Below are positions 57,019 through 64,000 of a stretch of DNA of 64,000 bases, one piece after another; the first letter of the stretch is position 1; the number at the start of each line of letters is the position of its first letter. The translations under genes were made by a program, and so were the position numbers. Origin of the DNA: Trichosporon coremiiforme (Eukaryota > Basidiomycota > Tremellomycetes > Trichosporonales > Trichosporonaceae); assembly GCA_039545355.1 (NCBI GenBank), contig BCJJ01000007.1:248001-312000 (forward strand), in the 5' to 3' direction. The notes under the pieces are model-generated. The model had not been told where the DNA came from. It searched no databases and saw only the letters and a list, made by a program, of their open reading frames with translations.

Positions 57019-57982
57019 TCACCACCACTTTCCACTGAGCGGGGCCGGTCTCGCATCAACCTCAACAGGCACACCAAGCGTTTCACTCCACACAGCTTGG
57101 TAGCCTTGGGTACTCTCAAGCTTCCTGCGAAGGTCACCCTCTTCAATCATTGCAGTGGTGTCGAAATATCTCACGGTGACCGACAGGTTGGGATGAAGCT
57201 TCGAGTGCTTCACGTCTTCGATGTACGCGGATACACAGTGATGATTTGTGACCACCGGAGTAAGCTTCTCCACTGTGGGATTCAGGGCTGTGACAGCCAA
57301 TGGGCAAAACCTGTCGCGGGACTCGATCTCCACGAGCTTCAGCCTCGGGGAAGTGTGTTTCAGTTTTGACTCCGGACTGCACGCGCACTCGGAAAGGTAG
57401 TCGGTGTATTCTATCAGAACCTCGTAAACTGGCGGCAGGCTGATGTTGCGAGAGAGCGCGCTGACTGTAGGCGGATCCTCGTTGGGGTCGTAGAACATGT
57501 GAGTCAAGATCAGGCGGCTGTCAGGGCGTAAGTAGTGGAGGAGATGACGATAACCGTCATCGTCGGCTCCCTCGTTCCCAACCCGGTGCGCCACATCGTC
57601 GATGCACATCTCTTCGAGGTGATCGACAAGAAGGCTGAGAGAAATGCGCGCTCTCTACGGCAAACCTCTGGTTATCTGTGACGACTCTGTCGTCCCGCAG
57701 GTCTCTGTTGCACTTTGTGAGGAAGGGCATGGTGCCCCGGTAGACTGTCGTCGCCCACATGGGTTTCTCATTCCGAGGGCCAAAACAGCGTAGGTGGCGG
57801 CAATCGCGACGGTCGACTTCGCGTCTTGTCGCTGCGCAAAAGAGTCGGCGGCCGTTCAAAGTCTTGCGATCACAGTGCTCCACCACTGTCGTGAAGATGT
57901 CGCAAGAGCACGGCCCGCCGCCGTTCGGTTCAAAAGTGTCTGAATGTTCACAGCTGCATCGGTTGGAAGTTGAAGGCGGCAT
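57019..57982 (-). pseudogene. F-box-like family member with a frame break
   Basis: ATG 57982 opens a frame with CDIFTTVVEHCDRKTLNGRR and REVDRRDCRHLRCFGPRNEK, the F-box-like start of the array family. Near 57640 the protein-like sequence moves to another frame, which carries LLVDHLEEMCIDDVAHRVGN, LLHYLRPDSRLILTHMFYD and the family C-terminus SETLGVPVEVDARP, ending at TGA 57019. A 31-nt intron with a weak GTTTGC donor could reconnect the frames, so a working gene is not excluded. Otherwise it is a one-base frameshift. It aligns with the intact 60011-60949 copy over its whole length (about 310 residues). Confidence 0.6.
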
Positions 57983-58484
57983 GGTAGATTGGCGCGCTTG
58001 CGTGCCCGGAGGCAGCGTCGTGGTAGAGCGAGAGGACGCAGTCAGCCTGCAGATGGCGCAGGTAGTCTGAGACGAGGATGCCCTTCCCCTCACCGTTCCC
58101 TTTGTTCTTGCGCAAGAATACCCGGACTAGCGCGTCGTCGCGAGCACACATGTCACGGGCGTTCCCCAAGGCGAAGACGCCGCGCTCGTGGAGCGGAAGG
58201 CGGTTGAGATCTCGCTGTTCTACGGGTAGAGGAAGGGCAGCTTGGGCCCCAATCGGTCTCCTGAGATCAGTACCCATTTCGGCTTGGCCCACAATCGGTC
58301 CCCCGATAACAGCACAGCGTATCTCCCCAGACGGAGACGTGAAGATAGCTTCCATGGTGACCATCGACTTCAGCCTTGGCATAGGAGCAGAGTAGCCGGA
58401 ACGTTGCTGGGTAGCGTAGTCGCAGTGGTGCAACACTGGCAGGAAGATGTGAGGGAAGCCGGTGTAGTCGATTGATGTCGTCAT
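57948..58484 (-). pseudogene. Truncated F-box-like family member
   Basis: ATG 58484 starts MTTSIDYTGFPHIFLPVLHH, then CDYATQ, clearly the family N-terminus. Over about 58410-58300 the conserved sequence (FRLLCSYAKAEVDGHHGSY) lies in a different frame from the start, so two nearly compensating indels are likely, although the starting frame itself stays open for 178 codons. It stops at 57948 after QADCVLSLYHDAASGHASAP and lacks the family C-terminal half. Its 3' end overlaps the ATG of the next array member by 35 bp, so it looks like a fragment left after an unequal exchange. A short chimeric protein could still be made. Confidence 0.55.
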
Positions 58485-58739
58485 GGCTGAGGTCCGTTGA
58501 GGATGGAAACTGATGTTGAGTGAGCTGTAAACAGGAAACAAGTCGAACGGGACCCGATGGCAGGTCAGCGAAGGGCGCAGTGATCGGCGCGTGACTAGCA
58601 AGGGCGATCTGGGACATTCCTTGCGCTCCGCCACGTGCATTGCAGGCCCCCGCACAGCATGCGGCGGCCATCGTCGAACAACCCTTGGTGCGTGAGCCTG
58701 TGAGACCCGTGCAGGTGCAGCTGCGACTGGACATCGGCG

Positions 58740-59730
58740 TCATCGCCAAGGGTGAGCAGCAGGTGCATAGCCAACCGGGGGCGTAACATAACGAGGTGAG
58801 TCTCGACATCGAACAGCGTGTTGAACATCCGATGCCAGTCTAAAATCTGCCTCGTCACGGAAACCTTGACCGGAACAGCAAGCCGCTTTGTCCAGGGAAC
58901 AGCAAGGCCGCTTTGTCCAGAGAGCGACACAGAGGTCCATGTCTGCTTGGGAGGTAGTGCCCCGGCACCGAATAGAGACGTGGAGTCTCGGATGACGGCT
59001 CTTTTCTTCAATCGCTTGGAGGTACGACGACCCAACGGCCAAACGCCCGACGAAGAAACAAAGGCGCTCCACACCGGGTGATAATGCGCCCCGCGCGTAG
59101 CTGCAGAACGTGTAATCGATGGGCTGATGAGGGGCTGAAATCAAGAGCCTTTCCGCCGAATACAGTACTGTGCCCGTGTCACAGTCACACTCATCGCCGT
59201 ACATTCCGGGGAGGATGAAGATGTGGACATCTCGGACGGCCGGCAGACGAACTTCGGGCCGCGTTCGTGGATATTCATCGTAGTCGGGTGCGTAGTGAAA
59301 GATCCCGATAATGCACCCGGCCGAAAGGTTACGGAGCGACGGCGACAGTTGCGGGGCGGTGCTCTCCGCGCTTGGGTCGCCTTTCTGGGGTCTGCACAAG
59401 GCAACGAGGGTCTCGCATTCGAGCCTGATGTAGTGTATGTAGCTCATCAGCAAGAGGAGAACGTGAGGCTGAGATAGCTCATTATGTTGTGAATCTGTCG
59501 GGGTCTCGAAATCCCATCGTACATGGAGGTTCGTAGAGATAGTCGTCAATCGCCAGGCTGATCTCCTCTCCCTCCTGGCGAATTTCCAAGTGACGGCATT
59601 GGGCTCGGTCCACATCAGCCTTTGTAGAGGATGATAAGAGTCAAAGAGTATCCTGTATGGAAAATTCGCACTCCTCAAGTACACTAGCGAAGATGTGCGG
59701 GAATCCGCTATAGTCGAGGGTGACTCCCAT
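58740..59730 (-). pseudogene. F-box-like family member with nonsense codon and frameshift
   Basis: ATG 59730 gives MGVTLDYSGFPHIFASVLEE, then CEFSIQDTL and an in-frame TGA (59641-59643). The same frame continues LLSSSTKADVDRAQCRHLEI, which aligns with LRLLSSSAKIAVDRQHCRYL of the intact copy; the TGA sits where that copy has Arg, so CGA to TGA is the likely lesion. About 40 codons later the frame closes again and the conserved C-terminal half (EVRLPAVRDVHIFILPGMYG, then AVGSSYLQAIEEKSRHPRLH) is found in another frame that runs to 58740. A 24-25-bp tandem duplication at 58871-58919 further disturbs the end. This is a clear pseudogene. Confidence 0.75.
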
Positions 59731-59818
59731 CGTTGGGCGAGGCCACGACAGGGATATAAAGAATGAGCTGTGATGAAAGACGTAATCGGCAAGAAAGGTG
59801 AGTAGCCGGGTAGACCAG

Positions 59819-60010
59819 TCAGTAAAAGTCCACCTCGATAGCGGGGACAACGCGGAAGCGGGCGCAGAGCACGTTGATCAAGCACGTCGATCCTGACGGT
59901 GTTGGCCACGCAGATGAGTCGTCGACCGAGCTCTCGATCTCGCGTAGCACTCCTGCGATGAGCACCACGGTGTCTGAGAAGCTGCATAAGGCGACCTGTC
60001 GAAGCAACGG
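59819..60010 (-). other. Open frame downstream of and in frame with the F-box-like gene stop
   Basis: Directly after the TAG of the 60011-60949 gene the same frame stays open for 62 codons (LLRQVALCSFSDTVVLIAGV, ending VVPAIEVDFY) before a TGA. Its codon choice resembles coding sequence. It may be the remnant of another array member's 3' end or chance. It is not a gene by itself because it has no ATG near its start. Confidence 0.3.
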
Positions 60011-60949
60011 CTATCCCTCGAAGTGAATGTCGACCGGTACGCCGAGCTCCTCTGTCCAGCGGCTCTGGTAGTCTCGCCAATCCGGGTAGAAGCTTCCACT
60101 GGAGGCGCAGTACACAGTGGTCTTGAGCTTGGGGTCGATCGGTCGCCCGCGGATCGCATCAATGTACGCTCCCGCACCTGTCAGGTCGTCGACGACAATA
60201 TCGAGTTCCCTGACCTCGGGCGTGAGCACGGTGACGGGGAAGCTGCAGAATGAGGATGTGTTCATGATGCCGGCGATTTGCAGTTTGCTCGCGGAGTGCA
60301 CGACGCGATACCGCGGGTCGCAGGCGCAGGTCTTGCCGAGGTGATTGAAGACATCGACCTGCAGCTCGTTTACTGGCGGAAGGCGGATCGAGTGCCGGAG
60401 TTGGTTGTCGGGGAGAGCCGAGACGGCGTGCGTCAGCTTGATGCAGGTGTCGTAGTGCAGGAGCTGGAGGGACGGCGGGGGGTCGAGAGCCACGGCCTCG
60501 TCGGTTGCTTCCTCATTGCTACCCTCTTCACTTGTGCGGTCGCTGCTGCTCGCGCTGCTCGCTTCGCTGGTCTTTGCGCCGTGGTCCAAGCTGAGCGCCT
60601 CGACGTGGGGGGCGTGGAGGCCAACGAAGCGAGTACTCCTCATCGCAAACTCGAGAGCTTTCAGCTCGTCACTCTCCTCCTCTGCTGATGTTGGGAGCAT
60701 GCCCTTCCACTTCTGCAGGAAGGGCAACTTGAAGAACGGCGAGATTGCGATCTCTTCCCGGCTGTACAGTCCGAAGAGCTGCAGGCGATTTCGCTCGTGG
60801 ACGACGAGGAGGTAGCGACAGTGTTGGCGGTCGACGGCAATCTTGGCCGAGGAAGACAGCAGGCGGAGCTGGTTCTGCGTCGGGAGGTCGCAGTGCTTAA
60901 TCACATCGGCGAAGATGTGCGGGAAACTGGCATGGTCGAGCGTCACCAT
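60011..60949 (-). CDS. F-box-like protein, intact array member
   Basis: A single exon of 312 residues with ATG at 60949. The N-terminus FPHIFADVIKHCDLPTQNQL and RLLSSSAKIAVDRQHCRYLL resembles a degenerate F-box. An acidic Ser/Glu linker (EASSASSSDRTSEEGSNEEA) divides it from a C-terminal half with conserved blocks shared across the array: IRLPPVNELQVDVFNHLGKT with CACD, a PEVRELDIVVDDLTGAGAYI block and the final RWTEELGVPVDIHFEG. I know no named family with this C-terminal part. Substrate recruitment to an SCF ubiquitin ligase is inferred from the F-box-like start only. It is the only fully intact copy in the 57-63 kb array and serves as its reference. Confidence 0.75.
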   Translation of the reverse strand: MVTLDHASFPHIFADVIKHCDLPTQNQLRLLSSSAKIAVDRQHCRYLLVVHERNRLQLFGLYSREEIAISPFFKLPFLQKWKGMLPTSAEEESDELKALEFAMRSTRFVGLHAPHVEALSLDHGAKTSEASSASSSDRTSEEGSNEEATDEAVALDPPPSLQLLHYDTCIKLTHAVSALPDNQLRHSIRLPPVNELQVDVFNHLGKTCACDPRYRVVHSASKLQIAGIMNTSSFCSFPVTVLTPEVRELDIVVDDLTGAGAYIDAIRGRPIDPKLKTTVYCASSGSFYPDWRDYQSRWTEELGVPVDIHFEG

Positions 60950-61552
60950 GGCGGTTGAGATGAAGGTGAAAGTCGAAAGTCAGCGACGTGACGCGTCAAG
61001 AGGGTTGCTTTCGACAGGCACCGGACGCTCAGAGTGCGGGGCCCACCGGGGTCGTGGGTCTGTGGCCTAATGATGCTGTGCTGTCCTCGAGTTCTCCCTC
61101 ACTCTGCACAGCAACTTTGCGGGCAACGCTTGTGCAAGGACGGCCTATGCTCTGAGAGTGCAGCCGAAGCAAAGCTGGAATCGGCTGACCTCATCGCCGA
61201 GTGCCAAATTCACCTCCACTTCCAATCATGACGAGCTGAGCAATGCAGGGCAGAGAGCGGTCTTGCCCCTTTCTTGGTGGGCGAACTTGGATGTTCTGCA
61301 TCCTGCGACTGCTTTAAAGCCCCCTCGGCTCAAAGTCAAAGTCGGGTTGGGCGTTTGACCCTTCTGGACAAGTCGACCAAGGACAGCTTAGAGTTGAGTC
61401 GTGCTAGGGTCTCGGCTGATGTTCAGAGGGATGCGCGACGATGGACATCTCGTCAAGGGAAATCAGTACTTCTGCACAGTGGGGAAGGTTTGAATGACAG
61501 TATCCGTGCACATGATGCATGGGAAGTAGACAATGTGAATGAAGCAAGCGGA
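60950..61552. other. Intergenic stretch
   Basis: This lies between the intact F-box-like gene and the small secreted protein gene, both on the minus strand. No feature was recognised. Confidence 0.4.
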
Positions 61553-62041
61553 CTAGGCTTTAATTTCATCGAAGGCGACCTCATCCGGCTTCTCAGAGTA
61601 CGGGGCAGACCAATTGCGCAGATGCTTGAACCTGTTACCGTTGAAATGAAGGGTTCCCTTTCCCTTGAAAACGATAACGTCGTAGCTGAGGGGTTCCTCG
61701 CTGTCCCATTGCTTCGACGCAAACGACGCTCTAGTCGTGAGACTCTCCACGTTCCAGGTCATGCCCAGGTCGGTACGAAGGGCGAAAACGTTGTTGCCGG
61801 GATTCGCCGCTTTAGCGTAGTCAACAGCATCGCGGACGAGACCTTCCAGACACAGGTTCATATCGCCCATGGTGTCGAGGCGTTTACTCGAGCCGGCGAC
61901 ACAGTCCCAGTGTGCCTGCTCCGCTTGCCTGATCCAATCGGGCTTGTCATCTTCGCGCTTGTCCAACTCAGCGGACAACTTGAGGGGTGCCGCGAAAGCT
62001 GGGAGAAGGAGGGTGAGGAGAAAGCCGGCAGAGATGAGCAT
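61553..62041 (-). CDS. Small secreted protein, unknown function
   Basis: ATG 62041 opens a 162-residue frame. The frame extends further upstream, but 62041 is chosen because it begins a typical signal peptide (MLISAGFLLTLLLPAFAAP) and lies about 40 bp below a TATA box. A KR site follows shortly (LSAELDKRED), as in secreted fungal proproteins. The mature part has only two Cys (DCVAG, LCLEG) and blocks such as LALRTDLGMTWNVESL-like strands and YDVIVFKGKGTLHFNG. No known family was recognised. Its position inside an F-box-like array is unexplained. The longer plus-strand frame over the same bases is a shadow. Confidence 0.65.
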   Translation of the reverse strand: MLISAGFLLTLLLPAFAAPLKLSAELDKREDDKPDWIRQAEQAHWDCVAGSSKRLDTMGDMNLCLEGLVRDAVDYAKAANPGNNVFALRTDLGMTWNVESLTTRASFASKQWDSEEPLSYDVIVFKGKGTLHFNGNRFKHLRNWSAPYSEKPDEVAFDEIKA

Positions 62042-62547
62042 GTTGGAAGTCGATGTCTGTTCGTCAATGCAGCACTCACCCTTATATACCGAATCGCTGT
62101 GCCAAAGTTGAATGCGAGGAAGTTTCGAGGGATCACAAGCATTACCCAGTCGCCGCCGGGCTGTACAGGCTATCAGCAAGCATCCTGGCGAGCAGTGTAA
62201 CGCTATGCTGGGATGGCGCACAGCCTGGATCTGAAACCGTCGACTGCATACGGTCTGGGTAAGGGGACGCCAAATTCAGCTGCTTACGATCTTGTAACAT
62301 CGACCATTGAGTATCGAGACGGCGTCCAACAGGTGCCCGTGATAAGCCTTATGTCGTATAGGCTGTCATCTAAAGCTTCGTCCTGCGTTAGTCCGCCTTC
62401 CACCGCCTCTACATAGGAGTGCTGTGTCCAACCAAGGATCGTTGGCCATGGGCAGTGCTATGAGATCGCTACCCCCTTTGCATGGCAAGTTTACGGGTAT
62501 TCAGTGAACAGGAACGGCCGCCCCCACCCGTCCACTTCCGAACAGTC
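62042..62547. other. Intergenic stretch with promoter of the secreted protein gene
   Basis: Apart from the TATA-like box at 62082-62089 nothing was recognised. The left boundary is the secreted protein ATG and the right boundary is the 3' end of the last array member. Confidence 0.4.
62082..62089 (-). promoter_or_regulatory. TATA box of the secreted protein gene
   Basis: GTATATAA on the minus strand lies about 40-48 bp upstream of ATG 62041. The short spacing suggests a short leader. Confidence 0.5.
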
Positions 62548-63435
62548 TCACTCATGAACCTTCAGCATGACGGGAGAGCCAAGCCAGTTGCTCCATTCGT
62601 TTCTCAACTGCTTAATGCCCTCAGCGGCGAGCTCCTCGATGCATATGACACATATGTTGAGGTTGGCGTGACGATGCAAGCACCTGATCGTCTTCAGTTA
62701 CGCCGCGGCCACTTCAGCCGTCTTGACGACTAGCATCGATTGCTCAGCGGTGTGTCCGAACATGCCCGCAATGGCGCCACAGAAACGGGTGGTCTCGTTC
62801 AACGAGATGCGCAGGATCGTGGCGCGGTGTACAAGGTTGAAGCGCAAGTCGCAGGGGGGACCACCTAGGTCGTAGCGCCAGCACTGCAAACGCAGCCGCA
62901 GCTCTTGAACGTGGGGCAGCTCGAGGGGGTGTTGGAGCTGCAAGTGCTCGAGCTCGAGGTGGCTTATCTCTAGGATGCAATCCTCGCACATCTGCACGAC
63001 CAAGGGAGGAGGCAGCAGAACCGCATGGCGGTTTTTCGAACCCTTTTTGCCAAGGTTGGGCTGGGAGGCGGGTTTACCGTAGATTGCGTACAGGTGCGCG
63101 AGGGTCTCTAAGGGGACCTTGATCAATCTTGGGTATCCGAACGCAGCCCGGACTTTAGGAGGAGGCGAAACCAAGCACCTATTCAGCTACCTGGTGTGAC
63201 GATGCATCATCGTCGGCAGGAGGTACCTCAGGTCGGGTTCAGGATTGTAGGAGTATAGGATGAGCTTGATATGAACCACGGTGATCAACAGGTTGCAGTT
63301 GTTGTGCCGATTGATCTCCCGCCTTGCGGCCTTGCCGACGAGACGCAGGTTGGTACGGGTCCGGTCGTCGCTGTACGCCACCACTTGGGCGAAAATGCGG
63401 GGATAGTCGTTACACATGTCGATTGCTGCGACCAT
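62548..63435 (-). pseudogene. F-box-like family member with two in-frame stop codons
   Basis: ATG 63435 starts MVAAIDMCNDYPRIFAQVVA, then LRLVGKAARREINRHNNCNL, the family N-terminus. The frame continues to 62548 without any shift (296 codons including the final TGA) but contains TAG at 63187-63189 and TAA at 62698-62700. Conserved blocks flank both: HLELEHLQLQHPLELPHVQE between them, and IEELAAEGIKQLRNEWSNWL and GSPVMLKVHE after the second, matching the C-terminus of the intact copy. The TAG may derive from CAG, and the TAA falls where relatives have Tyr. No intron of workable length removes either stop. It is a young pseudogene, or the stops are read through. Confidence 0.72.
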
Positions 63436-64000
63436 TGTTGGCGGTGACTGCTGATGGTCACAGTGTCGGAGAAAGCGGTGTCGCAAAGAAGGGCGTGTTG
63501 GACAGCAGGATGTTCCTCTTCTGGTCCATCATCAGCGGGAGTAGGTGCACTGAGAGGGGTGTAGTGTTGCTCCTTCGCATCAGAACACACACGTCCGCAT
63601 GCCCACTGTTCGTCACAGAGTATCGCGCTTCGCCAGGGAACCTTCCTTCGCACTTCTATCAAGGGCGAAACGCGTGTGATGCATCATTTCGACGATACCA
63701 AGACCTCACACGCGGGGCAGCAGTCGCACACTCTGCCTACAGACCAGTAGGGCGGCATAGGCACCGCACCCCTACGCCACGAGCAGGTAAATGGGCTCGC
63801 ACTCTACGTCCTCAGGCTAACATCGGTCGTTCGAATCTCGACAGAGATTTGACTACTTCTGCGCATATGGCCAGCTTTGGACAGGTCTGCATTAAATTAT
63901 CAAAACTCGAGAACATCTCGGCAGTCCGCCGCCCCTCCGTCTTCAGACTACCAGAAATCAACAGTGTCTCCGTTCTGCTGTGCGTTGCCCCTCCACCTCC
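63436..64000. other. Right end of window, no gene seen
   Basis: This is the upstream region of the last array member. Base composition drops in GC towards 63850-63910. No frame with motifs was found, though a further gene could begin beyond the window. Confidence 0.4.

Noticed and set aside
58740..60080. 446-codon minus-strand frame read as one gene
   Set aside because: Its first part is out of frame with the conserved family N-terminus and overlaps the intact neighbour; only its later half is genuine family sequence.
61274..62200. 308-codon plus-strand frame
   Set aside because: Covers the secreted protein gene in antisense; no start context or motifs.
63821..63850. Possible tRNA T-arm (TTCGAATC)
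   Set aside because: The five bases on each side of the loop do not pair and no acceptor or anticodon arm fits upstream.

Overview
The window is nuclear DNA of a GC-rich basidiomycete yeast. Genes carry many very short introns (33-50 nt is common) with GTGAGT-type donors and CTGAC/CTAAC branch sites close to the acceptor. Protein features (RasGEF with SH3 and WW, basidiomycete-style Las17, SPT8, RPC82, DAD1) fit Tremellomycetes, most likely Trichosporonales; this placement is an inference from style, not from a search.

Layout. 1-0.24 kb: N-terminus of a minus-strand nuclear-type protein cut by the window edge. 0.67-1.45 kb: an unrecognised, probably broken gene. 1.8-4.9 kb: a secreted ricin-B-type (beta-trefoil) lectin gene interrupted by a complete Tc1/mariner transposon (2311-4067). 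6.6-11.1 kb: a Ras exchange factor (SH3-WW-RasGEF). 11.1-16.3 kb: a gene-poor stretch full of small tandem repeats. 16.3-18.9 kb: a Bni4-like PP1-targeting protein. 18.9-26.2 kb: over 7 kb with no gene I can support.

26.2-56.8 kb is a dense housekeeping segment: an F-box-like protein, an FSH serine hydrolase, an uncharacterised Ser/Pro-rich protein, a frameshifted F-box-like relic, cactin, a SURP-domain splicing-type protein, DASH subunit DAD1, 3-ketoacyl-CoA reductase IFA38, a PRELI/Ups lipid transfer protein, Las17/WASP, two unknown proteins, ALG1, PYM, a pyrimidine-dimer-glycosylase-family protein, RPC82, V-ATPase subunit D and SAGA subunit SPT8. Several pairs are divergently transcribed from 160-360 bp spacers (cactin/SURP, DAD1/IFA38, glycosylase/RPC82, VMA8/SPT8).

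57.0-63.4 kb is an all-minus-strand tandem array of one lineage-specific F-box-like family. One copy is intact (60011-60949) and four are damaged by nonsense codons, frameshifts or truncation; a small secreted protein gene (61553-62041) sits inside the array. Two further family members lie at 26.2 kb (intact) and 31.4 kb (frameshifted). This birth-and-death array and the transposon-split lectin are the most notable accessory features. No rRNA, tRNA or CRISPR features were found.
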